A stretch of 64,000 bases of DNA. Source: Leifsonia aquatica. Lineage in GTDB: Bacteria > Actinomycetota > Actinomycetes > Actinomycetales > Microbacteriaceae. This document shows, in pieces, positions 1-9,705 of this stretch; position 1 is the first letter of the stretch; every line of letters begins with the position of its first letter. Location: positions 248,001 through 312,000 of the forward strand of contig NZ_JACHVP010000003.1 of the NCBI RefSeq assembly GCF_014190775.1, written 5' to 3'. The position numbers and the translations under genes were made by a program. Under the pieces are notes generated by a model that worked only from the letters and a program-made list of their open reading frames with translations, made no database searches and had not been told where the DNA came from.

Positions 1-323
1 GCATCTCCACCGGGCTGGCGAAGGAGGAGGACCTCCGGGTGCTCACCGACGGCACGGCCATCCCCGTCATCGCGTTCGAGGTGAAGGAGGACGCGCCGTT
101 CACCGTGTTCCAGGTCTCGCACGAGCTGCGCGCCCGCGGCTGGCAGGTGCCGGCGTACACGATGCCGGCGAACGCGGAGGATGTCGCGGTGCTGCGCGTC
201 GTGGTCCGCGACGGCTTCAGCGCCGAGCTCGGCGACGACCTCGTCGCCGACGTGCGCGCGGTGTGCGCCGAGCTGCGCACCGGCGACCCCAGCCGCATCC
301 CGAAGACCGCGTTCTCGCACTAG
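1..323 (+). CDS. Glutamate decarboxylase, C-terminal fragment
   Basis: The window opens inside this gene; the reading frame starts at base 3 and ends with TAG at 321-323, giving about 106 residues. The fragment has the small C-terminal domain typical of PLP-dependent glutamate decarboxylases: VIAFEVK, then FTVFQVSHELRARGWQVPAY and VLRVVVRDGF. The enzyme makes GABA and CO2 from glutamate and uses up a cytosolic proton, so it is usually linked to acid resistance. The PLP lysine and active-site region lie upstream of the window and cannot be checked. The gene ends 22 bases before the operator of the following TetR gene, so the two are probably separate transcription units. Confidence 0.85.
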   Translation, partial: ISTGLAKEEDLRVLTDGTAIPVIAFEVKEDAPFTVFQVSHELRARGWQVPAYTMPANAEDVAVLRVVVRDGFSAELGDDLVADVRAVCAELRTGDPSRIPKTAFSH

Positions 324-345
324 CCGCAGGGCACTCCCGCTCACA

Positions 346-397
346 TTGCACTTTCAGCTAGAGGGTGCAAGATTGCACTTCGTGAGCGAGAGTGCAA
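346..397. promoter_or_regulatory. Symmetric four-half-site operator over the tetR promoter and start
   Basis: Four copies of a 7-base half-site lie symmetrically around position 371.5: TTGCACT at 346-352, GGTGCAA at 364-370, TTGCACT at 373-379 and AGTGCAA at 391-397. The inner pair forms a perfect GTGCAA-GA-TTGCAC palindrome at 365-378. The outer halves sit at equal distance, so the block also reads as two 25-base repeats with 11-base spacers. A possible -35 (TTGCAC, 346-351) and weak -10 (AAGATT, 369-374) fall inside it and would place the transcript start at the GTG of tetR (382). This fits autorepression by the adjacent TetR protein, which is an inference. Confidence 0.7.
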
Positions 398-984
398 GGT
401 CGACGCGAGAGCGTCGCAAAGAGGAGACCGCCCGCGGTCTGCGCGAGGCGGCCCGTCGGCTGACCATCGAGCGCGGGCTCGCCGGGTTCACGGTCGAGGA
501 GCTCTGCGAGGAGGTCGGCGTCTCCCGCCGCACCCTCTTCAACTACTACGCGTCCAAAGAGAACGCGGTCATCGGCATCCCCGTCGATCTCGACGAGTCC
601 GGAGCCGCCGAGCGGTTCCTCGCCGAGGGCCCGCGGGGCATCGAGCACCTCCTCGACGACCTGATCGCCCTCAACCTCGCGCGCTGGGATTACGGCGGCC
701 TGACCGTCGCCGACATCCACGACCTCATCAAGGCCGTCGATCGCGAGCCGCGCCTCGCCGCGCACATGCTGAAGATGGCAGGCGAGGGCGAGCGGGAGGA
801 CATCCTGCTCGTCGAGCGCCGCGAAGGGCTCCCGTCGGGCGACCTGCGCGCCGCCGCCGCGGTCCAGCTCGCCGGCGGACTGCTCCGGGCCAGCGCCGAG
901 GAGTTCTTCCGGCCCGAGGGCTCGGACGACCTCCCGGCCATCATCCGCCGCCGCATCGACGCCGTCCGCGAGCTCTTCGCCTGA
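382..984 (+). CDS. TetR family repressor of the downstream MFS efflux pump
   Basis: This 200-residue protein has an N-terminal TetR helix-turn-helix: AARRLTIERGLAGFTVEELC followed by VGVSRRTLFNYYASKENAV at about residues 20-60. A helical ligand and dimer domain follows. The frame is open further upstream, but GTG at 382 is preferred: it starts just before the basic N-terminus (STRERRKEE) usual in this family, and a -10-like sequence ends seven bases earlier, which suggests a leaderless mRNA. The operator at 346-397 covers the start. The MFS gene begins 84 bases downstream on the same strand and that gap has no second copy of the operator, so regulator and pump are probably co-transcribed and autoregulated. 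The inducer is unknown. Confidence 0.85.
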   Translation: MSESARSTRERRKEETARGLREAARRLTIERGLAGFTVEELCEEVGVSRRTLFNYYASKENAVIGIPVDLDESGAAERFLAEGPRGIEHLLDDLIALNLARWDYGGLTVADIHDLIKAVDREPRLAAHMLKMAGEGEREDILLVERREGLPSGDLRAAAAVQLAGGLLRASAEEFFRPEGSDDLPAIIRRRIDAVRELFA

Positions 985-2769
<1,785 letters not shown>

Positions 2770-2774
2770 CTCAC

Positions 2775-2815
2775 CGCGAAACGCCGTTCCGCTCGTACCG
2801 GAACGGCGTTTCGCG
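2775..2815 (+). terminator. Long perfect hairpin terminator after the MFS gene
   Basis: A 17-base arm (2775-2791, starting CGCGAAACGCC) pairs perfectly with 2799-2815 across a 7-base loop. It begins five bases after the MFS stop. Instead of a separate U tract, the A-rich/T-rich part is inside the stem, as in the hairpin at 8242-8290. Confidence 0.85.
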
Positions 2816-2884
2816 TACCCGGGGCGCCTAACGCGCTGCTCCGCCGTGCCGATAGTGGGCCAGTACCCGACGAGAAGGACCCCC

Positions 2885-3169
2885 ATGGACGCCGACCCGA
2901 CTCCCGCCCAGCTCCGCCGCGATCCCGTGGACGACGTCCCGGTCGTCGCCGACCCGTCCCACCTCTCGCGCACCGAGCGCAACCCGTACTGGCGCGAGTT
3001 CTGGATCAGCGCCGTGGTCGCGGCGCCGGCCGGCGTGATCTCCGGCGTGGTCCAGGTGAGCCGGGACACGCCTCCGGTCGACGCGATCCTCGGCGGCTCG
3101 ATCGTGTTCCTCGCGGTGACGCTCATCACCCCGCTCATCCGCCACGCGGTCCTGCGCCGCTCGCGCTGA
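2885..3169 (+). CDS. Small membrane protein of unknown function
   Basis: This 94-residue protein matches no family I recognise. The N-terminal half is polar and acidic (PTPAQLRRDPVDDVPVVADP). Two predicted membrane segments follow: FWISAVVAAPAGVISGVV at about residues 39-56 and ILGGSIVFLAVTLITPLI at about 69-86. The C-terminus is basic (RHAVLRRSR), which would place it in the cytoplasm. The ATG at 2885 has a purine-rich GAGAAGGA stretch about five bases upstream, and the frame continues upstream only into non-coding sequence. It stands alone after a terminator and before an SRPBCC gene, so context gives no function. Codon use is normal for the region. Confidence 0.6.
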   Translation: MDADPTPAQLRRDPVDDVPVVADPSHLSRTERNPYWREFWISAVVAAPAGVISGVVQVSRDTPPVDAILGGSIVFLAVTLITPLIRHAVLRRSR

Positions 3170-3210
3170 TCGCACGCGCGGCCTAGACGCGGGGTCGCAT
3201 CCGGTCGAGC

Positions 3211-3621
3211 ATGGTCGGCATGAGCGGTCTCACCGTCGACCGGCGCATCCCGGCCCCTCCCGAGCGTGTCTGGCGTGCGCTCACCGACCCCGCCGAGCTC
3301 GCGACCTGGTTCTGGCCGCCGCGCTTCGAGACCGTCGTCGAGCTGGATGCGCGCGAGGGCGGTCCGCTCCGCATCGCGTCCGGTCCGGCGGCGATGGCCG
3401 TGACCGGCACGGTGACCGCCGTCGACCCCGGACACGGGCTCTCCGCCACCTGGCGCTGGGACGGCGAGGACCTCGAGACGCGCGTCACCATCGCGCTCAC
3501 CCCGGACGGCGACGGCACGCGCGTCACCGTGCGGCACGACGGGTTCGCGGACGGGGAGGCCGCCGGCGAACACGTCCGCGGCTGGAACGACTGCCTCGAC
3601 CGCCTGCCGGGCGCGCTCTGA
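3211..3621 (+). CDS. SRPBCC (AHSA1/START-like) domain protein
   Basis: The 136-residue protein starts with the classic SRPBCC first strand and helix, LTVDRRIPAPPERVWRALTD, followed by LATWFWPP, and ends with the long C-terminal helix GWNDCLDRLPGAL. The fold makes a deep hydrophobic cavity. Members bind small lipophilic ligands or act as cyclases or co-chaperones, so a precise role cannot be given. ATG at 3211 is used; an in-frame ATG at 3220 (MSGLTVDRR) is equally possible, because neither has a clear ribosome binding site. It is single-domain and complete. A second, unrelated SRPBCC gene is at 27025. Confidence 0.75.
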   Translation: MVGMSGLTVDRRIPAPPERVWRALTDPAELATWFWPPRFETVVELDAREGGPLRIASGPAAMAVTGTVTAVDPGHGLSATWRWDGEDLETRVTIALTPDGDGTRVTVRHDGFADGEAAGEHVRGWNDCLDRLPGAL

Positions 3622-3717
3622 CGTATGGATGCCCCGGGCCTGACGTCCGGCGGCGTCCTGTCCTAAGCTGTTCGGCAGCGGACGGCCCTGCCTGTCGGCC
3701 GGTCGGAAGGGGAAGCC

Positions 3718-4275
3718 ATGGGGACCATCGCAGTGCACGAGTTCGTCTCGCTCGACGGGGTCTTCCAGGATCCGAGCTGGACCGCCGAGTACGGCTTCGA
3801 CCCCGCGATGGGCGACGACATCGGCCGCATCACGCGCTCGGCCGACGCCATCCTGCTCGGCCGGCGCACCTTCGAGATGTTCGCCCCGGCGTGGTCGACG
3901 CGCACCGCGGCCGACGACCCCGGCGCCCCGTTCTTCAACGACTCCACGAAGGCCGTCGTCAGCAGCACGCTCGACGACGCGGCCACCGAGGCCGCGTGGG
4001 GCAACTCGCGGTCGCTCGGCGCCTACGACGCCGGCCGCATCCGCGAGTACAAGGACAGCGTCTCCGGCGGCCTCTACATCAGCGGCAGCGGAACCCTCGT
4101 GCGCGCGCTGCTCACCGACGGACTGGTCGACTCGCTCCACCTCTTCGTCTACCCGGTCGTGCTCGGCACCGGTGCGCGACTCTTCCCCGACGGCTCGGCA
4201 CCGGCGAAGCTGCGCCTGCGGCACTCCGAGGCCTACGACAACGGCGTGCTGCACCTGCACTACTCGCCCGCCTGA
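3718..4275 (+). CDS. Dihydrofolate reductase-like (RibD C-terminal) family protein
   Basis: This 185-residue protein has the layout of the RibD C-terminal/DHFR-like family that is common in actinobacteria: EFVSLDGVFQDP at the N-terminus, AILLGRRTFEMFAPAW at about residue 43, VVSSTL near residue 80, ISGSGTLVRALL, and HLFVYPVVLGTGARLFPDG near the C-terminus. The glycine-rich strands suggest NADPH binding. Members are annotated as reductases acting on pterin- or pyrimidine-like substrates, but most are uncharacterised, and true folate DHFR activity is not implied. A GGAAGGGGAA ribosome binding site precedes the ATG. The gene stands alone and is followed by an inverted repeat at 4297-4319. Confidence 0.8.
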   Translation: MGTIAVHEFVSLDGVFQDPSWTAEYGFDPAMGDDIGRITRSADAILLGRRTFEMFAPAWSTRTAADDPGAPFFNDSTKAVVSSTLDDAATEAAWGNSRSLGAYDAGRIREYKDSVSGGLYISGSGTLVRALLTDGLVDSLHLFVYPVVLGTGARLFPDGSAPAKLRLRHSEAYDNGVLHLHYSPA

Positions 4276-4296
4276 CACACCTCGCCCGGCGCCGGA

Positions 4297-4319
4297 TTGC
4301 GGTCACGACATGACCGCAA
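4297..4319. terminator. Perfect 9-bp inverted repeat after the DHFR-like gene
   Basis: TTGCGGTCA at 4297-4305 pairs perfectly with TGACCGCAA at 4311-4319 across a 5-base spacer, 21 bases after the stop codon. It can form a terminator stem but has no U tract, so it might instead be an operator for the downstream ABC genes. Confidence 0.45.
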
Positions 4320-4447
4320 GTCCGCATAGCGTCGGGAGAGTCCACTCCTCCGGACACGTAAGTCGGAGGCCCGCGCTACCGTAATCGGTGTTCGAGATCA
4401 CTCAGACAGCGACGTCATAGCGGCGGCCTTCCGGCGTCGTGTTTGAC

Positions 4448-4465
4448 TGGGGCACTTGTGCTCCA
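4448..4465. promoter_or_regulatory. Possible operator/promoter element upstream of the ABC exporter pair
   Basis: An 18-base imperfect palindrome, TGGGGCAC-TT-GTGCTCCA (one mismatched pair), directly follows a TTGACT hexamer at 4443-4448 that could be a -35 box. It lies 44 bases before the ABC exporter start. I see no convincing -10 at the right spacing, so this is a weak call. The rest of the 233-base gap (4276-4508) holds the repeat at 4297 and nothing else I recognise. Confidence 0.3.
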
Positions 4466-4508
4466 GCCTCCCGGCACCTCACCAGCACTGCGACACACAG
4501 GAATTCTC

Positions 4509-6239
4509 GTGACTCTTCTCCGAATGGCTCTGCGGTTCGGTCGTCCCTATTGGCGGTCGGCCCTCGCGGTCGTGATCCTCCAATTGATCGCGACCCTCGC
4601 GGCCCTCTACCTCCCGACCCTCAACAAAGACATCATCGACAAGGGCATCGTCACCGGCGACACCGGATTCATCTGGTCGACCGGCGGGATGATGCTCATG
4701 GTCTGCTTCGTGCAGGTCGTCGCGGCCATCGCCGCCACCTACTTCGGCGCCCGCGCGTCGATGTCGGTCGGCCGCGACATCCGCCGCGACTTCTACCGCA
4801 AGGTGGACTCCCTCCCCTCGCTCGACCTGGCCCGCTGGGGCATGCCGACGCTGATCACCCGCAACACGAACGACGTGCAGCAGGTGCAGATGCTCGTGCT
4901 GCTCACGCTCAACTTCATGGTGTCGACGCCGATCATGTGCATCGCCGGCATCATCCTGGCCGTGCAGGTGGATGCGGGGCTCTCGTGGCTCATCTGGGTC
5001 TCGGTGGCCATCCTGTTCGTGGTGGTCGGCCTCCTGGTGTGGCTGCTGCTGCCGCTGTTCCGCCAGATGCAGGAGCGCATCGACGGAGTGAACGGCGTCA
5101 TCCGCGAGCAGATCGTCGGCATCCGCGTGATCCGCGCGTTCGTCCGCGAGAAGTTCGAGAGCCTGCGCTACGACGAGGCCAACCTGGCCCTGACCCGCGT
5201 CTCGGTCCGGGTCGGCAACATCTTCGTGCTGATGTTCCCGCTCATCATGCTGATCCTCAACGCCGCCACCGCCGCCGTGCTGTGGTTCGGCGGGCACCGG
5301 GTCGGTGCGGGCGACATCCAGATCGGCGCGCTCACGGCCTTCCTGCAATACCTGCTGCAGATCCTCACCGCGGTCATGATGGGCGTCTTCATGGCGATGA
5401 TGATCCCGCGTGCGATCGTCTGCGCGGAGCGCATCGACGAGGTGCTCAGCGCCGTCCCGTCGCAGGGGCAGGGCGCGCATGCCGCCGAGCTCCCCGCCGA
5501 CGGCCGCGTGGAGATCGAGGGCGTGACCTTCGGCTATCCCGGTGCCGAGAAGCCGGTGCTGAGCGACGTGTCGTTCACCGCCGAGCCCGGGAAGATCACC
5601 GCCATCGTCGGCTCGACCGGGTCGGGCAAGAGCACTCTGGTCTCGGTGATCGCCAACCTGTTCACGCCGCAGACCGGGCACGTGCGCATCGGCGGCGTGG
5701 CCGTCGACGCCCTCAGCCGGCAGCAGCTGGCCGGCCAGCTCGGGCTCGTGCCGCAGCGGCCGTACCTGTTCTCGGGCACGATCGCCAGCAACCTCCGCTT
5801 CGGGCGTCCGGACGCCACGGACGAGCAGCTGTGGGAGGCGCTGCGCATCGCCCAGGCCGAGGACTTCGTGCGCGCCAAGGAGCACCGCCTCGACGAGCGG
5901 ATCTCCCAGGGCGGCACGAACGTGTCGGGAGGTCAGCGGCAGCGGCTCTGCATCGCCCGCGCGCTCGTCGCCCAGCCGAGGGTGTTCCTCTTCGACGACT
6001 CGTTCTCGGCTCTCGACGTGGCGACCGACGCCCGCCTGCGCGCCGCGCTGGCGGAGTCGACCGGCGATGCGACGGTCATCGTCGTCGCCCAGCGCGTCTC
6101 GACCATCCGCGAAGCCGACTCGATCGTCGTCCTCGACGACGGCCGGGTCGTCGCCCGCGGCACCCACGACGAGCTGTTCGAGACGAGCGAGACGTATCGC
6201 GAGATCGTCGAGTCCCAGCTGAGCCTGGAGGTGGCCTGA
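4509..6239 (+). CDS. ABC exporter half-transporter, degenerate-site subunit
   Basis: This 576-residue protein has an N-terminal six-helix exporter domain (about 1-310) and a C-terminal ATPase. Walker A is GSTGSGKST near residue 368 and the signature is VSGGQRQRL near 472. Two catalytic residues are altered: Walker B reads VFLFDDS, with Asp in place of the catalytic Glu, and the switch His is Gln (VVAQRVSTI). That is the pattern of the non-hydrolysing site in heterodimeric exporters such as TM287/288, BmrCD and LmrCD. GTG at 4509 is preferred because AGGA lies seven bases upstream; the only longer option is a TTG at 4443. It is followed one base later by its partner. Likely role: multidrug or lipid export. 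Confidence 0.9.
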   Translation: MTLLRMALRFGRPYWRSALAVVILQLIATLAALYLPTLNKDIIDKGIVTGDTGFIWSTGGMMLMVCFVQVVAAIAATYFGARASMSVGRDIRRDFYRKVDSLPSLDLARWGMPTLITRNTNDVQQVQMLVLLTLNFMVSTPIMCIAGIILAVQVDAGLSWLIWVSVAILFVVVGLLVWLLLPLFRQMQERIDGVNGVIREQIVGIRVIRAFVREKFESLRYDEANLALTRVSVRVGNIFVLMFPLIMLILNAATAAVLWFGGHRVGAGDIQIGALTAFLQYLLQILTAVMMGVFMAMMIPRAIVCAERIDEVLSAVPSQGQGAHAAELPADGRVEIEGVTFGYPGAEKPVLSDVSFTAEPGKITAIVGSTGSGKSTLVSVIANLFTPQTGHVRIGGVAVDALSRQQLAGQLGLVPQRPYLFSGTIASNLRFGRPDATDEQLWEALRIAQAEDFVRAKEHRLDERISQGGTNVSGGQRQRLCIARALVAQPRVFLFDDSFSALDVATDARLRAALAESTGDATVIVVAQRVSTIREADSIVVLDDGRVVARGTHDELFETSETYREIVESQLSLEVA

Positions 6240-6240
6240 G

Positions 6241-8232
6241 ATGGCACGCGACAAGAAGACGAAGCGCGGCGCCGCCGGCGCGACCGAGGCCGACCGCGCC
6301 GCCCGCGAGAGCGCCGTCGAGGCGACCCTCGAAGAGGTCGACTACGAGTACACGCCGGGGGAGTCGGACGGCGACATGTTCGGCGACGCCCCGGCGCGCA
6401 AGGCCGAGAACTTCTGGCCGTCGTTCAAGCGCCTCCTCGGGCTGCTCGGCGCGGAGTGGGTCGGGATGACCTGGGTCACCCTGCTCGTCGTGATCTCGGT
6501 CGCGCTCGTCGTGATCGCGCCCCGGATCCTCGGTCAGGCGACCGACGTGATCTTCTCCGGCGCCGTCGGGACGATCGACGACAAGGGCACGCTGATCCCG
6601 GGCACCGGGATCGACTTCGTCCAGCTCGGCCGGCTGCTGATGATCGTGCTCGCGATGTACATCGTGGCGTCGCTCCTGCAGTGGTGGCAGGGCTACATCC
6701 TGAACGCCCTCGTCATGCGGGTGGTCTACGGCTTGCGCCGCGACATTGAGACGAAGCTCAACCGCATCCCGCTGCGCTACTTCGACGCCCGCCAGCGCGG
6801 CGATCTGATGTCGCGCGTGACGAACGACGTCGACAACATCCAGACCGCGCTGCAGCAGGCGTTCTCGCAGCTGATCCAGTCGGTCCTGATGGTCGTCGGA
6901 ATCGGCATCATGATGTTCATCGTGTCGTGGCAGCTCGCGCTGATCGCGCTCATCTCCATCCCGCTGTCCGGCGTCATCGCCGGCGTGATCGGCAGCCGGT
7001 CGCAGAAGCTGTTCAAGCAGCAGTGGGCCTCGACCGGCAACCTGAACGGTCATATCGAGGAGTCGTACTCGGGTCTCGACCTGGTGCGCGCCTTCGGTCG
7101 CGACGGCGTGATGCTGGAGGAGTTCGACGGCCGCAACCAGAAGCTGTACCGCTCGATGGTCGGTGCGCAGTTCGTCTCGGGCATGATCATGCCGGCGATG
7201 AACTTCGTCTCGTACCTGTCGTACGTGCTGATCGCCGTCGTCGGCGCGCTCCGCGTGGTGTCGGGCCAGATGACGATCGGCGATGCGACCGCGTTCATCC
7301 AGTACTCGCGCGAGTTCTCGCAGCCGATCGGGCAGATCGCCGGCATGGCCAACATGCTGCAGTCGGGCGTCGCCTCGGCCGAGCGCACCTTCGAGTTCCT
7401 GGACGCGGAGGAGCAGACCCCCGACCACGAGACGCAGCACCTCCCGGAGCGCGCCGACGGACGGGTGGAGCTCGACGACGTGGAGTTCTCGTACGACCCC
7501 GAGACGCCGCTCATCCAGGACCTCAGCCTCTCGGTGAAGCCGGGTCAGACGGTCGCGATCGTGGGGCCGACCGGAGCGGGCAAGACCACGCTGGTCAACC
7601 TCATCATGCGGTTCTATGAGCTGAACGGCGGGGCCATCCGCCTCGACGGCATCGATACCACCGACCTCTCGCGGTCGGAGCTGCGCGGTCAGGTCGGGAT
7701 GGTGCTGCAAGACGCCTGGCTGTTCTCGGGCAGCATCCGCGAGAACATCCGGTACGGCCGCCTCGACGCGACCGATGAGGAGGTCGTGGAGGCCGCCAAG
7801 GCCACCATGGTCGACCGCTTCGTGCGCCAGCTGCCCGACGGCTACGACACGGTCATCGAGTCCGACGGCGGCAACGTCTCGGCCGGCGAGCGGCAGCTGA
7901 TCACGATCGCGCGGGCGTTCATCGCGAACCCCTCGCTGCTGATCCTGGACGAGGCGACCTCGTCGGTCGACACCCGCACCGAGCTGCTCGTGCAGCACGC
8001 GATGGCGGCGCTCCGCACCGACCGCACGTCGTTCGTGATCGCGCACCGCCTCTCCACGATCCGGGATGCCGACACCATCCTGGTGATGGAGAACGGCAGC
8101 ATCGTGGAGCAGGGCGATCACGCGACGCTCCTCGAGCGTCGCGGCGCGTACTACGACCTCTACATGACCCAGTTCCGCGGCGCCGCCGCGGAGGCCGAGT
8201 CGGAGTCCGAGTCGAGCGCGCAGCCCGCGTAG
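6241..8232 (+). CDS. ABC exporter half-transporter, catalytic subunit
   Basis: The 663-residue partner of the preceding gene begins one base after its stop. About 65 charged residues precede the six-helix domain. The ATPase has Walker A GPTGAGKTT near residue 442, a full Walker B with Glu (LLILDEATSSVD near 567) and the switch His (IAHRLSTI). Its signature is VSAGERQLI rather than SGGQ. That is the expected complement: this signature faces the altered Walker site of the partner, while the partner's normal SGGQ completes the active site here. The C-terminal tail is Glu/Ser-rich. The pair should form one asymmetric exporter. A long hairpin ends the operon. Confidence 0.92.
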   Translation: MARDKKTKRGAAGATEADRAARESAVEATLEEVDYEYTPGESDGDMFGDAPARKAENFWPSFKRLLGLLGAEWVGMTWVTLLVVISVALVVIAPRILGQATDVIFSGAVGTIDDKGTLIPGTGIDFVQLGRLLMIVLAMYIVASLLQWWQGYILNALVMRVVYGLRRDIETKLNRIPLRYFDARQRGDLMSRVTNDVDNIQTALQQAFSQLIQSVLMVVGIGIMMFIVSWQLALIALISIPLSGVIAGVIGSRSQKLFKQQWASTGNLNGHIEESYSGLDLVRAFGRDGVMLEEFDGRNQKLYRSMVGAQFVSGMIMPAMNFVSYLSYVLIAVVGALRVVSGQMTIGDATAFIQYSREFSQPIGQIAGMANMLQSGVASAERTFEFLDAEEQTPDHETQHLPERADGRVELDDVEFSYDPETPLIQDLSLSVKPGQTVAIVGPTGAGKTTLVNLIMRFYELNGGAIRLDGIDTTDLSRSELRGQVGMVLQDAWLFSGSIRENIRYGRLDATDEEVVEAAKATMVDRFVRQLPDGYDTVIESDGGNVSAGERQLITIARAFIANPSLLILDEATSSVDTRTELLVQHAMAALRTDRTSFVIAHRLSTIRDADTILVMENGSIVEQGDHATLLERRGAYYDLYMTQFRGAAAEAESESESSAQPA

Positions 8233-8241
8233 CTCGCCGAC

Positions 8242-8290
8242 AACGCGAAAAGTGCGCCGTCTCGCATCGAGACGGCGCACTTTTCGCGTT
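8242..8290 (+). terminator. 23-bp perfect hairpin terminator after the ABC pair
   Basis: Positions 8242-8264 (AACGCGAAAAGTGCGCC and so on) pair perfectly with 8268-8290 across a 3-base loop. The A-tract and T-tract inside the stem let it work for both strands; it lies between convergent genes ending at 8232 and 8301. Confidence 0.9.
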
Positions 8291-8300
8291 CTGGGCGGCT

Positions 8301-8582
8301 CTAGGCCAGCGCGCCGATGGCGAAGCTGACCGAGCCCTGCTCGTCGACCTGGGCGTCGAGCACCTTGTCGTCGAGCGCTGCGGCGGCTCCCTCTTCGAGG
8401 AAGAGGCGCGCACCTCCCGCGTCCACGATCTGGTCGGCGGGGTCGGGTGTCTCCGACACGGCGGCCGCGAAGGCCGTGTGCTCCGGGTTGCTGCTGCTGA
8501 TGCGCAGTCCCGCGTCGTCGGCCGGCGACTGGTCGGTAAGGGTCTTGACGATCGTGCTGGCGTTCTCAGTGAGGGTGAGCAT
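8301..8582 (-). CDS. HesB/IscA-like protein lacking the cluster-binding cysteines
   Basis: This 93-residue protein begins MLTLTENASTIVKTL, the start usual for the HesB-like group of actinobacteria, and has the IscA-type beta pattern GLRISSS and GGARLFLEEGAAAALDDKVL. It contains no cysteine at all, so it lacks the ligands by which true A-type carriers hold Fe-S clusters. A cluster carrier role is therefore unlikely and its function is unknown. ATG at 8582 is chosen because GGAGAG lies seven bases upstream; a longer frame exists but has no family similarity. It is transcribed away from the FGE gene across a 140-base gap that should hold both promoters. Confidence 0.7.
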   Translation of the reverse strand: MLTLTENASTIVKTLTDQSPADDAGLRISSSNPEHTAFAAAVSETPDPADQIVDAGGARLFLEEGAAAALDDKVLDAQVDEQGSVSFAIGALA

Positions 8583-8722
8583 GTGCTCTCCTTCCGTTCG
8601 ATGTCTCCAGGAGCCAGCCACGTTCCCGCGCCTCCGTCGGGCCCGCAACCCCGATGCATCCCATTGCCAGGAAACACTCACGAAGGCTCGGCACGCGGCC
8701 CGATCCGCGACAGAATGAGCGC

Positions 8723-9685
8723 ATGACGGACTCGCACGACTGCTGCGCCCCCTCCCGCGCCGATCTGTTCCTGGGCGTTCGGGCGGAGTCCGTTCCGACT
8801 CCGGCGGCCGCGCCGGGCCGTCATCCGATCGCTCAGGCGAGCATCCCTGCCCAGACGTTCACGATGGGCGACGCCCACGGCGACGACCGCTGGCACGACG
8901 GCGAGACGCCGCTGCACGCGGTGACGCTCGAGGCCTTCACCATCGACACCACGAGCGTCACCAACGCCGCGTTCGCCGCCTTCGTCGACGCGACGGGCTA
9001 CCGCACCGAGGCCGAGACGTTCGGCTACTCCGCCGTCTTCCACCTCGCGCTCGCGGCCGACGATGCGGACGTACTCGGACAGCCTCCCCAGACCCCGTGG
9101 TGGCTCGGCGTCGCCGGCGCGGACTGGCGGCATCCGGGTGGCCGTCATTCCGGAATCGATGGCATGGACGACCACCCCGCCGTCCACCTGAGCTGGAACG
9201 ACGCCGTTGCCTACTGCGAGTGGGCCGACCGGCGACTCCCCACCGAGGCCGAGTGGGAGGCCGCCTCCCGCGGCGGCCTCGAGAGCGCGCGCTACCCGTG
9301 GGGCGACGAGCGCGGCGGCGTCGAGGAGGAGCCGGGAGGCTGGCGTGCGAACATCTGGCAGGGGGCATTCCCCGACCGGAATACGACTGCCGACGGCTAC
9401 CTTGCGACCGCCCCCGTCCACACGTTCGAACCCAACGCGTACGGACTGTGGCAGACCGTGGGCAACGTGTGGGAGTGGGTCGCCGACTGGTACGACCCCG
9501 GCTACTACGCGGTGTCGCCCGGCTCCGACCCCCGCGGGCCGGAGCACGGGGCTCAGCGCGTCATGCGCGGCGGATCGTTCCTCTGCCACGACTCCTACTG
9601 CAACCGGTACCGCAACGCGGCGCGCTCGTCGAACACCCCGGACTCGTCCATGGCGAACACGGGGTTCCGCACCGTCGCGCGCTGA
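8723..9685 (+). CDS. Formylglycine-generating enzyme (SUMF1/FGE family)
   Basis: This 320-residue protein converts the Cys of the sulfatase motif CxPxR to formylglycine with copper and oxygen. Family marks run in order: FTMGDAHGDDRWHDGETPLH, VTNAAFAAFVDATGY, HPAVHLSWNDAVAYCEWA, RLPTEAEWEAASRGG, YPWGD, GNVWEWVADWY and the active-site stretch RGGSFLCHDSYCNRYRNAAR. Cys288 and Cys293 match the catalytic pair (Cys336/Cys341 in human FGE), so the enzyme should be active. There is no signal peptide, so it acts in the cytosol. No sulfatase gene is in the window; its substrate must be encoded elsewhere. ATG at 8723 starts the conserved part. Confidence 0.92.
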   Translation: MTDSHDCCAPSRADLFLGVRAESVPTPAAAPGRHPIAQASIPAQTFTMGDAHGDDRWHDGETPLHAVTLEAFTIDTTSVTNAAFAAFVDATGYRTEAETFGYSAVFHLALAADDADVLGQPPQTPWWLGVAGADWRHPGGRHSGIDGMDDHPAVHLSWNDAVAYCEWADRRLPTEAEWEAASRGGLESARYPWGDERGGVEEEPGGWRANIWQGAFPDRNTTADGYLATAPVHTFEPNAYGLWQTVGNVWEWVADWYDPGYYAVSPGSDPRGPEHGAQRVMRGGSFLCHDSYCNRYRNAARSSNTPDSSMANTGFRTVAR

Positions 9686-9705
9686 GCGCGGCCGGCGTTC
9701 CTGGC

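Noticed and set aside
4443-4508. TTG at 4443 as the start of the first ABC exporter subunit
   Set aside because: No ribosome binding site precedes it and the 22 extra residues are not family-like, while GTG 4509 has AGGA at proper distance.
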